Shown: piece by piece, positions 1 to 8,411 of the stretch
Position numbering within the stretch: position 1 is the first letter of the stretch
How the letters are laid out: each line of letters starts with the position of its first letter
Assembly: GCF_030371825.1 (NCBI RefSeq)
Contig: NZ_JAUDDM010000008.1
Strand: one strand, 5' to 3'
DNA length: 64,000 bases
Source: Collinsella sp944321445
Lineage (GTDB): Bacteria; Actinomycetota; Coriobacteriia; Coriobacteriales; Coriobacteriaceae
The notes under the pieces: model-generated
The model's database searches: none
The model's input: the letters and a program-made list of their open reading frames with translations, nothing else
Told to the model about the DNA's origin: nothing
Made by a program: the position numbers and the translations under genes

Positions 1-1
1 A

Positions 2-730
2 TCATATCGTATACGTCCGGGCGAGCTTATCCGCGTATGCATGACGTCCGATTTCCTCGTGTCTGAGGCGGACCCGTGGCGCGAAGGGGCATGGGACATC
101 ATCCGTGAGCGTCCGGACGTGCGCTTTTTCATCCTCACTAAGCGGCCCGAACGCTTTGCCGCCTGCCTTCCGGCAGACTGGGACGACGGCTGGGACAACG
201 TCATGCTCAACGTCACCTGCGAGAACCAGCGCCGCGCCAACGAACGCATCCCCATCCTGCTCGCCACGCCCGCCAAACATCGCGGCATCATGTGCGCACC
301 GTTCATCGGACCGGTATCGATCGAGCACACGGCACCCGGCTGTTTGGGGCCTCACGGTATCGAGCAGGTCATTTGCGGCGGCGAGAACTACGGCGGGGCA
401 CGCCCGTGCAACTTCGACTGGGTACGCGCGCTGCGCCGTGAATGCGTCGCTGCAAGCGTGACCTTCGCCTTCATCGAAACCGGCAGCATCTTTGTCAAAG
501 ATGGCCGCACGTACCACCTGCGCGGCAAGAAGCTGCAAAGCCAGCAGGCGTGGAAATCGGGCATGGGTTACCAAGGGCGCGCAATTGCATGGCACCTCAC
601 CGACCACTTGGGTCTCGAGATTCCCGAGCAGGACCTTTACCAACCTGTTTATCACGAGCAGTGCGAACAGTGCGGCAGCCGTCTCATCTGCAACGGCTGC
701 GGCTCGTGCAGCTCCTGTTGGATGCGGTAG
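2..730 (+). CDS. DUF5131 (phage Gp37/Gp68) family protein, 5' end outside window
   Basis: The reading frame is open from base 2, and the residues before the first Met at 41 (ending IRVCM) already fit the family, so the true start lies upstream of the window. Visible family features are MTSDFL, the EADPWR segment, FFILTKRPER and the GGENYGG loop. The family is scattered through phages and accessory regions and is related to radical-SAM-like folds; its reaction is not established. The C-terminus is Cys-rich (CEQC, CNGCGSCSSC), so a metal site is possible. The gene is followed within a few bases by a degraded toxin fragment, which suggests an accessory context. Function unknown; family call confident. 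Confidence 0.8.
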   Translation, partial: SYRIRPGELIRVCMTSDFLVSEADPWREGAWDIIRERPDVRFFILTKRPERFAACLPADWDDGWDNVMLNVTCENQRRANERIPILLATPAKHRGIMCAPFIGPVSIEHTAPGCLGPHGIEQVICGGENYGGARPCNFDWVRALRRECVAASVTFAFIETGSIFVKDGRTYHLRGKKLQSQQAWKSGMGYQGRAIAWHLTDHLGLEIPEQDLYQPVYHEQCEQCGSRLICNGCGSCSSCWMR

Positions 731-731
731 A

Positions 732-842
732 CACGCCTCTGCGCAACGTTATGTCATCATCTACCACGTCGAAGATGACGTGGTTCATGTTGACCGTGTC
801 GTGCATGAATCGAGCGACTATATCGACGTTCCGCTCGCCTAA
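732..842 (+). pseudogene. C-terminal remnant of a RelE/ParE-type toxin
   Basis: This frame has no start of its own and reads RYVIIYHVEDD, then VDRVVHESSDY, then a stop. That is the usual last third of RelE/ParE toxins: two beta strands (YxxxYxVedd) followed by vxRvlHxxrDy. The first two thirds and any antitoxin are missing, and the fragment abuts the end of the DUF5131 gene. It is best read as a decayed toxin-antitoxin locus. The match is by pattern only over about 35 residues. Confidence 0.5.
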
Positions 843-885
843 GAGTTTCATAAATTAAACTTAGTGTGAAGGTCCTTTGAACTTT

Positions 886-900
886 TAGGAATCAGTCTCA
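886..900. promoter_or_regulatory. Possible Fur/PerR-like box upstream of rubrerythrin
   Basis: The minus-strand reading TGAGACTGATTCCTA resembles the 7-1-7 Fur/PerR consensus at about 10 of 14 positions. It sits about 120 bases upstream of a rubrerythrin gene, and PerR control of rubrerythrins is known in anaerobic Gram-positives. The match is weak and no fur/perR gene is present here. Confidence 0.2.
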
Positions 901-1017
901 ATATGGGGTTAGCGAGACCGCATTTGGTCATAATCCTAACTGTAGGGCATGCCCGCCCGGAAAGGGTCCGAAAGGGCCGGACGCGCATGCATTCGCCTGT
1001 GATCGAAAGGGAAGATC

Positions 1018-1578
1018 ATGAAGTTCGTTTGCCCCGTTTGCGGTTATGTGGAAGAGTTCGACGGCGACCAGCTCCCCGAGGGCTTCAAGTGCCCGCAGTG
1101 CGGCGTTTCCGGTGACCGCTTCATCAAGCAGGACGAGACCGAGATGACCTGGGCCGCTGAGCACGTCGTGGGCGTGGGCAAGCTCCCCGAGGTCCCCGAG
1201 GACATCGTCGCCGACCTGCGCGCCAACTTCGAGGGCGAGTGCTCCGAGGTCGGTATGTACCTGGCCATGGCCCGTGTCGCTCACCGCGAGGGCTATCCCG
1301 AGATCGGCCTGTACTGGGAGAAGGCCGCTCACGAGGAGGCCGAGCATGCCGCCAAGTTCGCCGAGCTTCTGGGCGAGGTCGTGACCGACTCCACCAAGAA
1401 GAACCTCGAGATGCGCGTTGAGGCCGAGAACGGCGCCACCGCCGGCAAGACCGACCTGGCCAAGCGCGCCAAGGCCGCGAACCTCGACGCCATCCACGAC
1501 ACCGTGCACGAGATGGCCCGCGACGAGGCCCGTCACGGCAAGGCGTTCGCCGGTCTGCTGAAGCGCTACTTCGGCTAA
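1018..1578 (+). CDS. Reverse rubrerythrin (rubredoxin domain first)
   Basis: A 186-residue protein that detoxifies hydrogen peroxide in anaerobes, using reduced rubredoxin or NADH-linked donors. Residues 1-35 form a rubredoxin domain (CPVCGY then CPQCG) binding one Fe(SCys)4. Residues about 55-186 form a ferritin-like four-helix diiron domain with EEAEH and DEARH ligand motifs. In classical rubrerythrins the rubredoxin part is C-terminal; here the order is swapped, as in the revRbr subfamily of clostridia and other anaerobes. The start has a good ribosome binding site (GGGAAG). It is a single-gene unit closed by a strong terminator; its codon usage matches highly expressed genes. Confidence 0.93.
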   Translation: MKFVCPVCGYVEEFDGDQLPEGFKCPQCGVSGDRFIKQDETEMTWAAEHVVGVGKLPEVPEDIVADLRANFEGECSEVGMYLAMARVAHREGYPEIGLYWEKAAHEEAEHAAKFAELLGEVVTDSTKKNLEMRVEAENGATAGKTDLAKRAKAANLDAIHDTVHEMARDEARHGKAFAGLLKRYFG

Positions 1579-1610
1579 GCTCTGCGCTCATAACGCAATA
1601 ACCGCGCACA

Positions 1611-1641
1611 AGCGGCTCGGAGCAATCCGAGCCGCTTTTTT
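1611..1641 (+). terminator. Intrinsic terminator after rubrerythrin
   Basis: An 11-bp perfect stem (AGCGGCTCGGA paired with its complement) with a four-base loop, followed by a run of T. Confidence 0.9.
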
Positions 1642-1798
1642 CATGCCTCTATGCAGGGCATTTCATCACGTCTTCACACTCGTGTCCCTTTTGTCCGTTA
1701 TCACTCAACGATTAGTTGGACGAGCTGAGTTTTAGGCCCTCTAGCTGCATACTTATTGAGTTTGTAAGAAATTCTTATAGCTGCATCGAGGAGGATCA

Positions 1799-2668
1799 AT
1801 GCATGCATTGACCAGGAGGCAATTCAGCGCCGCCGCACTCTCGGCACTCTGCGCACTGACGGGCCTCACGGGCTGCACTGATATCGGCACATCGGAAACC
1901 GCGCACGGGTCGGGAAGCGCCCCGGTCAAGACGCCTGCACCGGATTCGGACACCCTACGCATCGGCGTCCGCTCGGACATCGTGGGCTTCGGCTACTTGA
2001 ATGAGCAGACGAACAAGTATTACGGCATGGAGATCGACCTTGCGAACGACCTCGTGAACCGTTTGGGCTACAAGGGCGCGGAGTTCGTTACCGTCACGCC
2101 CGACAACCGCAAGGAGATGCTGCTCGAGGGCAAAGTCGATGCCCTTATCGCCTGTTACTCCATCGCCGATTCGCGCCTGGAGAACTTCGACTTCTCCCCC
2201 GCCTACTACGACGACGAGGTCATCGCCGTCGTGCAGGACTCCTCGCTCGTCAACAGCATCTACGGCCTCAAGGGCCTCACCTTTGGCACCATGAGCGGAT
2301 CGAACGCCGCCCCGCTGCTGAGCATCAAACTCTACGACATGCATTTCTCTGACGGCGAGGCGCGTAAGGCCAACGAGGACAACTCCGACGTCACGTTCGA
2401 TACCTGGCGCCTGCTGCAGTTTCCCTCCTACCAGGAGCTTTCCGATGCGCTCGAAGCGTGCATCATCGATGCCATGGTCCTCGATGGCGCAATTGCCAAA
2501 TCCTATATGAACGATGAGCGTTCCAAGCTCAACGGCTTCGTGGTGGCCGAACAGTCCTACGGCATCGCTACGCCAAAGGGCTCTGAGCTGTCGGACCGTG
2601 TGGCGGACGTCGTGCAAGAAATGCTCGATGACGGCACCATCGATACGCTGATCGATAAGTGGGACTAG
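1799..2668 (+). CDS. Amino-acid-type ABC solute-binding lipoprotein, Tat-exported
   Basis: A 289-residue periplasmic-binding-protein type 2 (SBP_bac_3) lipoprotein. The N-terminus has twin arginines (TRRQF) and a lipobox ending LTGC at about residue 26, indicating Tat export of a folded lipoprotein. The mature part has the usual SBP_bac_3 features: LRIGVRSD, the MEIDLAND segment and a C-terminal DGTIDTLIDKW helix. The start has an excellent AGGAGG site. No permease or ATPase follows; 10 bases downstream begins the disrupted Cache/MscS gene, so the binding protein may have served as a ligand receptor for that channel rather than for uptake. Ligand not predictable from sequence. Confidence 0.85.
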   Translation: MHALTRRQFSAAALSALCALTGLTGCTDIGTSETAHGSGSAPVKTPAPDSDTLRIGVRSDIVGFGYLNEQTNKYYGMEIDLANDLVNRLGYKGAEFVTVTPDNRKEMLLEGKVDALIACYSIADSRLENFDFSPAYYDDEVIAVVQDSSLVNSIYGLKGLTFGTMSGSNAAPLLSIKLYDMHFSDGEARKANEDNSDVTFDTWRLLQFPSYQELSDALEACIIDAMVLDGAIAKSYMNDERSKLNGFVVAEQSYGIATPKGSELSDRVADVVQEMLDDGTIDTLIDKWD

Positions 2669-2678
2669 GAGGCGCACC

Positions 2679-4771
2679 GTGTCTGAAAAGCTGTTTAAGA
2701 AAACGCGCCTGCTGCTGATGGTCGTCGCCATCAGCTTGGTCGCCATGGCCGTGTTGCTCTCCGGTATGCAAGATGACCTCTCGCGCGAGAGCTACCGCAC
2801 CGAAATCGAGCAGGAGGTCTAGGAACTCCCCGGCTTGCTTGAGGCGGCCGAAGATGAATCCGCCGAGAACGCCGAGCAGTTCGACGCCATCTACCAGTCG
2901 AAAGCCGACCAGTTGGCATTCATCGCACAGAACAACGTGGGCTTTGAGGCGACCGACGCCAAGATGGTCGAGTACCAGGAGCTGCTGGGAGTCGAGAACG
3001 TCCTGGTCGTCGACCAGGAGGGAAAGGTCGTTGCGAAGGCCCTCGAATCCAATGCCGACTTCACCAGCTCGCGCTTCAACCTGCTGCGCGAGACCTTCCG
3101 CACCCACGAGCCGTCCGAAGCGGTGGAGATTGAACTTCCCGAGCAGGAGTGGCACAAGCGCTACTACGCGAGCCGCATCGACGACAAGACCATGGCCGTC
3201 GTCGAGCAGAGCCCCGATGAGCTCACAGAGCTCATCGCCGCAACCGGCTCAACCAAGAGCGTGCTGCGCAACATCTCCATCGGGCAGCACGGCTATGTGA
3301 TCGCCATCTCCGCGAAGGACTACCTCGTCACGTATCACCCCGACGAGAACCTCGTCGGCGCCGACGCCATCGACGCAGGGCTCGACGTGGCCGCGCTCGA
3401 GGACGGAGCGTTCTCCAACATCACGCTCGATGGCACCGAGCTGTTCTGCGGCGTGACGCGCATCGGCGATACGTACTACCTCTGCTCGGTGCCCGAGGCA
3501 GACATGGAGCAATCGGGCGCTGTGACCGTCTGCGTCATCCTGTTCGCGTTCTTCGTGGTCATCGCCGCAGTCACCCTGTACGGCATCTTCCTCATGCGCG
3601 ATGACGAGCGCCGCGAATCTGAAGACGATAAGTTCGCAACCCTGGGCAAACTGCGTATCAACCGCACCATCGCTGGCAAGGCGCTCGTGCTCTCGATCGT
3701 CGGCTTCCTGGGTATCCTCATCGTCTCCTACTACATGCAGACGCTGTTCGCCCTGTCCTCGCAGTCGCTCACCAACAACGAGCGCGCCGAGCAGATCGCC
3801 CAGACCATCGAGCGCAGCCAGGAGCGCGCCGACGAGCTGACTGAGCAGTACGGCGAGCGCTACCTGTCCAAGGCGCAGGTCGCCGCCTACGTCATCGACC
3901 GCAACCCCAAGCTCGCCGACCGCGCGAAGCTCCAGGAGCTTACCGACGTCTTGCAGATCAAGCACGTCTTCGTCTTCAACGACCAGGGCGTCATGACCGG
4001 CACGAACTCCAGCTACACGAATTTCATCCTCTCTGAGGACCCCGAGGACCAGTCCTACGAGTTCCGCAAGCTCCTCCAGGGCGTCGAATACCTGGTGCAG
4101 GAACCCATGCCCGAAGAGGTCTCCGGCAGGGTGCGCAGGGCATCGTCTCCGATATCATCGCGGGCCTGTTCATCATCTTCGAGGGCGAGTTCCGCGTGGG
4201 CGACATCATCCAGGTAGGCGGCAGCAAGGGTACGGTGCTCGAGATCGGCATGCGCACCACCAAGATCAACGACGGCTCCGGCAACATCCTGGTGCTGCGC
4301 AACTCCAACATCTCCAACGTGGTCAACATGACCAAGGAGACCTCGTTCGCCGCCGTCGAGGTGGGCATCGAATACGGCGAGAGCTTGGAGCGCGTGGAGA
4401 ACATCCTGTCCAAGGAGCTGCCCAACATCAAGAAGCGCCTGCCGGCCATCATCGACGGCCCGTTCTACAAGGGCGTCACGATGCTCGCCGATAACTCGGT
4501 CAACATCAAGATCGTGGCAGAGTGCGCCGAGAAGGACCGCCTGCCGCTTACGAACGACCTGAACCGCGAGATGAAGCTGCTGTTCGACAAGTACGAGATC
4601 TCCATCCCGTTCCCGCTGGTCGTGGTCAACAAGCCCATGACGTTCAAGAAGGCGACCGCTGCCGAGAAGCGCGCTGCGGACAAATTCAACGCCGAGCAGA
4701 AAGAGGCGCTGAAGAACCTCGGCGACGAGAACGAGGACTTCGACGAGTTCAACGACAGCTCGAAGCACTAG
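2679..4771 (+). pseudogene. Sensor-domain mechanosensitive channel (Cache + MscS), disrupted
   Basis: A GTG start at 2679 (GGAGG upstream) opens an N-terminal membrane anchor, but an in-frame TAG at 2820-2822 stops it after 47 codons. The same frame then continues as an extracytoplasmic Cache-like sensor (HGYVIAISAKDYLVTYHP), a membrane segment (VTVCVILFAFFVVIAAVTLY), a second membrane helix and a second sensor part, up to about 4130. There the frame changes: from about 4131 another frame reads GAQGIVSDIIAGLFI and FRVGDII, the MscS pore-helix end and beta domain, to 4771. The MscS membrane helices expected between the two are absent, so there is a deletion plus frameshift as well as the stop. 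Fragment translation is possible but a working channel is unlikely. A sequencing error could explain the stop but not the missing helices. Confidence 0.8.
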
Positions 4772-4801
4772 CGATCAGGCGAACCACGCAGCCGCAAGCA
4801 A

Positions 4802-4841
4802 AAGGCGGTGTCCCGGGATATTCGGGGCACCGCCTTTTTTG
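4802..4841 (+). terminator. Intrinsic terminator
   Basis: The AAGGCGGTG stem, extended by a second CCCG/CGGG helix, is followed by six T. It lies between the broken channel gene and the convergent LysR gene; the A-rich 5' flank allows use in both directions. Confidence 0.85.
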
Positions 4842-4861
4842 GCGCCGTGAAACGTCATACG

Positions 4862-5779
4862 CTATTCGTTGAACATGTGCTTCATGAGGGGGAATTCATT
4901 TCGGATGAAATGGTTCAGCCGATCGACCTCGTCGCTTTGCCGGCCCTTGAGCGTTACCATGCACACCGGAACCGGTGGCGCATCGGCGGGATCGATTTTG
5001 TGCATAAGCGCAAGAGGCTTGATGTCGAGCGCCTTCAGATGGACACCCAAAACGTAACCATCCTGGTTTTCAAGAAAATCTGCGACGCCCTCGTCCGTGC
5101 TGACCCGCACGATACGCGAACTTAACCCGCGGTTGAGACATGTTGTGAGGATGGTGTCGTTGAACGAGTCGATCTCTTCGTTATAGAGCACCGGATACGG
5201 ACCCAGATCTTGGAATGTCAGCAGGCGCTTGTTTCGAAGCGGATGCCGCTTTCCCATGAACACGCCAACGGAGACCGTTCCCAACACCACGCATGAACAG
5301 CGGGGATTGGAATAGCCGCCGACAGTAATCATGGCGTCGATGACTCCAGCCTGAAGATCGGCAAGCGCAACGGACCCCAACGATAGGGAAAGGTTCGTCT
5401 TGATGCCCAAGGCGTGCGAGATGAGCTGCGAAAACGCATTGCATACAAGCTCGTGCTTTGCGAACGGGGGCGTCACGAGCGCAAGGCGCAGGCTTTCTCC
5501 TTCTTCGTCGGCATCGCCGCGCAGCTGCGCCTCGGCGGCCCTGCCGACGGCATCGAAACTTGCAATTGCCTCGCGCGCCGGCGCAATGAGCGATTTTCCC
5601 AGGGGCGTGAGGGCAACTTTCCTCCCCCTGCGCGAGAAGAGCGGAGCGCCCAACTCGTCTTCAAGTTCTATCAGCGCTTTGGAAACCGCCTGCACCGTAA
5701 CTCCTTCCGCGCGAGCGGCTTCGGAAAAGCTCCCGTAGCATGCGGAGAGATAGAAGTATTGCAGTTGACGTATGTTCAC
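4862..5779 (-). CDS. LysR-family transcriptional regulator
   Basis: 305 residues, the usual LysR length. The N-terminal winged helix-turn-helix is clear (MNIRQLQYFYLSACYGSFS, AARAEGVTVQAVSKALIELE), followed by a linker helix and an effector-binding domain. No catabolic gene is adjacent; the nearest upstream gene is the small membrane protein at 6032-6439, whose upstream region shares a palindrome with this gene's upstream region (see 5915 and 6576). That pairing suggests autoregulation and control of the membrane protein, but the effector is unknown. Confidence 0.9.
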   Translation of the reverse strand: MNIRQLQYFYLSACYGSFSEAARAEGVTVQAVSKALIELEDELGAPLFSRRGRKVALTPLGKSLIAPAREAIASFDAVGRAAEAQLRGDADEEGESLRLALVTPPFAKHELVCNAFSQLISHALGIKTNLSLSLGSVALADLQAGVIDAMITVGGYSNPRCSCVVLGTVSVGVFMGKRHPLRNKRLLTFQDLGPYPVLYNEEIDSFNDTILTTCLNRGLSSRIVRVSTDEGVADFLENQDGYVLGVHLKALDIKPLALMHKIDPADAPPVPVCMVTLKGRQSDEVDRLNHFIRNEFPLMKHMFNE

Positions 5780-5914
5780 AAATCTCGTCCCAGCGCAGCG
5801 ATCGGATACGGTACGGGCGAATGCGCGCGAAGAACTCTATAAACTGTTTTCTGCGCGATGCCCTTTTATCAGAATACGTCGCATCGCATACGCATCGTTC
5901 TGCGAGCGAAATTC

Positions 5915-5931
5915 GTCAACCTAATGTTGAC
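5915..5931. promoter_or_regulatory. Candidate operator GTCAAC-N5-GTTGAC
   Basis: A perfect 6-bp inverted repeat around CTAAT, 136 bases upstream of the LysR start. The core TCAAC-N5-GTTGA recurs at 6576-6590, suggesting one regulator binds both. Confidence 0.4.
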
Positions 5932-5957
5932 AATCGTGCATACGATGCCATGGACAA

Positions 5958-5997
5958 GCGGCGCCCTGGCTACATTCTCATGCAGTCAGGGCGCCGC
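5958..5997 (-). terminator. GC-rich hairpin after small membrane protein gene
   Basis: An 11-bp perfect stem GCGGCGCCCTG with an 18-base loop, 35 bases past the stop of the minus-strand gene. There is no T-run, so the terminator call is tentative. Confidence 0.45.
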
Positions 5998-6031
5998 GTC
6001 TATCACGTTGCTTTATAACCGAAAGCCCGCG

Positions 6032-6439
6032 CTATGCAGCCTTGCCCTCGCTCAGCACGCGAGAAGCAGCAATGATGCCGGTAAACGCAGTTGCGGCGTA
6101 GATGAGATTCATGTACACCGGACCGCCCTCGCCCGTGGTGAAAACGATGCCGCACTGGGACAGGTTCAGAAAGACGATGACCGCAGCGAGGTAGGTGTAG
6201 GGCTTCAGCAGGCTATCGTGCTTGGCGGCACGCAGGCCAACGAAACCGGCGATGAACTGGAACAGGCCAGCAATACCCAAAATGATGCCGTACATCTGGG
6301 CGATCTGGACGCCGTCCTCGATGTTGAGCTCAACGTTGGGAGCACCAAAGTACATGATGGCAGCGGTTCCCATGGCAGCAAGGCCAAAGAGCAGGAAAAA
6401 CAGGGCCGTTCCCTGAACAAGCCTACGGTTAGCAGACAT
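6032..6439 (-). CDS. Small four-helix membrane protein, unknown function
   Basis: 135 residues with about four hydrophobic helices (GTALFFLLFGLAAMGTAAI, IILGIAGLFQFIAGFVGL, TYLAAVIVFLNLSQCGIVF, NLIYAATAFTGIIAASRVL). An upstream in-frame Met at 6559 is possible, but the ATG at 6439 has a GGAAGG site nine bases ahead and begins just before the first helix, so I chose it. No family is recognised. It lies between a LysR gene and a putative ABC-type membrane protein, and TCAAC-N5-GTTGA palindromes flank it. Confidence 0.75.
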   Translation of the reverse strand: MSANRRLVQGTALFFLLFGLAAMGTAAIMYFGAPNVELNIEDGVQIAQMYGIILGIAGLFQFIAGFVGLRAAKHDSLLKPYTYLAAVIVFLNLSQCGIVFTTGEGGPVYMNLIYAATAFTGIIAASRVLSEGKAA

Positions 6440-6575
6440 ACAAACGTTCCTTCCCATAAAAGGTACCCTGGCGAAGCAGCGGGCCGCCCTTCGAGCCGGT
6501 AAACCATGCAACGCCGCAAAAACTTGCGCAGTATATAAGGGACTGGCGTTGCTCGTCAAAAGCTCGCAGCAACTT

Positions 6576-6590
6576 TCAACCTGTTGTTGA
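6576..6590. promoter_or_regulatory. Candidate operator TCAAC-N5-GTTGA, second copy
   Basis: The same 5-bp inverted arms and 5-base spacer as at 5915-5931. It sits in the divergent promoter region between the small membrane protein gene (start 6439) and the membrane protein starting near 6687, so it could control both. Confidence 0.4.
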
Positions 6591-6686
6591 TTATCGTCCT
6601 CTTTCTCCCTCTAAGCTGTTTACCTGCGATAATGCGATATGATTATCTAGTTTGACCCACAGGTTTCCGAACGATTGAGAATGCAT

Positions 6687-8024
6687 ATGGAAAATAACCC
6701 CTCACTCGCCCCAAACGGTGGGCATCAGGCCTCAACAGCGGGCAAACCTTCCGCCCCCAAGCACGCTAAGCCCCAAGAGGAGGTCCCCTTCATCATTAGG
6801 GTGTACGGCCTGCTGTGCATGCTTGACGGCATCGTCACCCTGCCCATGCTCGCCATCTTCGGCACCATGGTGTGGTGGGCGTTAAACACCGACCCCAGCC
6901 TGATCATTGTGGGAACCGACCCGACCCTCCCGGTCATCTTGCTCGGTATCTCGCTGTTCATCACATTATGCAACGGCATCGCGCTCATTATCTTCGGCCA
7001 TTCGCTACGGAAGAGTCGGCGCCGCCATGCAGCACGCTGGTCGTATGCGCTCATTGCCACCACGCTTTTGCAGATCATCTTGCGCATCATGCTCGAAGGC
7101 ATTGGAACGAACCTCATTCCCGATGCCATCCAGCTCGTCATTCTGCTCACGCTTTCGATCACCGTCGACCCATCGCTGCGCCACGAGCGCCATTTGCAGC
7201 GCGTTGCCCGCGACCTCACCGATCGCGAGGCCGCCAACGTGGGCATGCTCGGACGCGACCTCGAGGGCAAGGGCTACATCGAGCTCAACTTCTTCAACCT
7301 GTTCTGGGTGTTCGTGGTGTGCTGCGTGCTCGGCCTTATCATCGAGACCATCTATCACATGGTGATTGTCGAGCCCGGTGTTTACCAGGACCGCGCGGGC
7401 ATGCTCTTCGGCCCCTTCTCCCCCATCTATGGCTTTGGCGCCGTGCTCATGACCGTGGCACTCAACCGCTTCTACAAGGCGAATCCCGTGATCATCTTCG
7501 TGGTTTCCGCAGTGATCGGAGGCTTGTTCGAAGCCGCTACCGCCTGGTTCATGGAAGTCGGCTTCGGCGCCGTGGCGTGGGACTACTCCGGCTCCACCAT
7601 CTTTGGGCTGTTCCCCGACCCCATCGCCGAGCTGTTCGGCGGCCGCACGAGCGCGCTGTTCATGTGCATGTGGGGCGTGCTGGGCTTTGTGTGGATCAAG
7701 CTGTGCCTGCCGTGGCTGCTTAAGCTCATCAACATCATCCCGTGGAAGGTGCGCTATTCGTTTACCGCGCTGTGCACTGTGCTTATGCTGGTCAACGGCG
7801 TGATGACGTTTGAGGCCCTCGACTGCTGGTTCGAGCGTCTGTCCGGCATTGCCGGAACGACCCCGGTCGAGGAGTTCTTCGCCACGCATTTCGATGATGA
7901 GTACATGGCGCACCGCTTTGAGAGCATGACGATCACGCCTGAGAACTCCGGTCGTATCAACAGCACAGGCGCTGCAGAAGACATAGCTGCCGACATGACT
8001 GCCGAAGCTGAATCCGCAGCGTAG
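6687..8024 (+). CDS. Putative ABC-transporter type IV membrane protein (CmpB family)
   Basis: About 445 residues. The first third has four hydrophobic helices and a charged cytoplasmic stretch; residues about 195-400 match the PF06541 (ABC_trans_CmpB) pattern: FNLFWVFVVCCVLGLIIE, the FGPFSPIYGFGAVL segment, WDYSG and the SALFMCMWGVLGF helix. The family is named for transport but has no proven substrate, and no ATPase gene adjoins. Starts at 6675 (TTG), 6681 and 6687 are possible; 6687 has GAGA at the best spacing. A terminator follows at once, so it is monocistronic. Confidence 0.8.
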   Translation: MENNPSLAPNGGHQASTAGKPSAPKHAKPQEEVPFIIRVYGLLCMLDGIVTLPMLAIFGTMVWWALNTDPSLIIVGTDPTLPVILLGISLFITLCNGIALIIFGHSLRKSRRRHAARWSYALIATTLLQIILRIMLEGIGTNLIPDAIQLVILLTLSITVDPSLRHERHLQRVARDLTDREAANVGMLGRDLEGKGYIELNFFNLFWVFVVCCVLGLIIETIYHMVIVEPGVYQDRAGMLFGPFSPIYGFGAVLMTVALNRFYKANPVIIFVVSAVIGGLFEAATAWFMEVGFGAVAWDYSGSTIFGLFPDPIAELFGGRTSALFMCMWGVLGFVWIKLCLPWLLKLINIIPWKVRYSFTALCTVLMLVNGVMTFEALDCWFERLSGIAGTTPVEEFFATHFDDEYMAHRFESMTITPENSGRINSTGAAEDIAADMTAEAESAA

Positions 8025-8058
8025 TTGCCGCCAGCGAACGCCGATGCTTGAACGGCAA

Positions 8059-8087
8059 AAGGCCTGCCCTTCGGGGCGGGCCTTTTT
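8059..8087 (+). terminator. Intrinsic terminator
   Basis: The stem AAGGCC-T-GCCC with a TTCG tetraloop is followed by TTTTT, 35 bases after the CmpB-family gene. Confidence 0.9.
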
Positions 8088-8167
8088 ATTCGCTGCATTT
8101 TAGTTTGCTTGCAGAACTCAGGCCGCGGCATCCGTAGCGGTGCACAGAAAGATGCAGACAACCCTTA

Positions 8168-8336
8168 GACAAAAACTCGAGTTTTGGTTATTACTATATT
8201 TATAGTCACATTTGACTTGCATACGATATATTGTGTAATCATTCGGTTGAAGCATGATTTTGACTGCATTATTCTGTATTTGCATGACTAGAAATGTTGC
8301 ACGCAAGTAGCAATAGCCAAAACTCGATTTTTTGTC
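8168..8336. repeat. 169-bp MITE-like element with 30-bp terminal inverted repeats
   Basis: The ends 8167-8197 and 8307-8337 are inverted copies matching at about 27 of 31 bases (outer sequence GACAAAAA, inner part AAAACTCGAGTTTT). Directly outside GAC/GTC is TA on both sides, which would fit the TA target duplication of IS630/Tc1-mariner type elements. The interior is AT-rich and non-coding. TA is itself palindromic, so it could simply belong to the repeat. It may instead be a pair of operator sites, but both flanking genes end here, which argues against that. Confidence 0.5.
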
Positions 8337-8352
8337 TATCGAACCAAAGCAA

Positions 8353-8386
8353 AAGGGCTCGGCAGCCGATAAGCTGCCGAGCCCTT
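8353..8386 (-). terminator. Intrinsic terminator of the RGG-tail gene
   Basis: A 14-bp perfect stem AAGGGCTCGGCAGC with a six-base loop; on the minus strand it continues into TTTT. Confidence 0.9.
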
Positions 8387-8411
8387 TACAAAACTGAAGC
8401 GGAAACGTCGC

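Larger units (their letters stand above)
8025..8411. other. Convergent intergenic region, no gene
   Basis: AT-rich gap between two converging genes. It holds the terminator of each gene and, between them, a 169-bp inverted-repeat element (8168-8336). A 62-codon minus-strand frame at 8118-8306 overlaps the element and has no ribosome binding site, so I do not call it. Confidence 0.7.

Noticed and set aside
8118..8306. 62-codon minus-strand ORF in the AT-rich gap
   Set aside because: Overlaps the inverted-repeat element and has no ribosome binding site.
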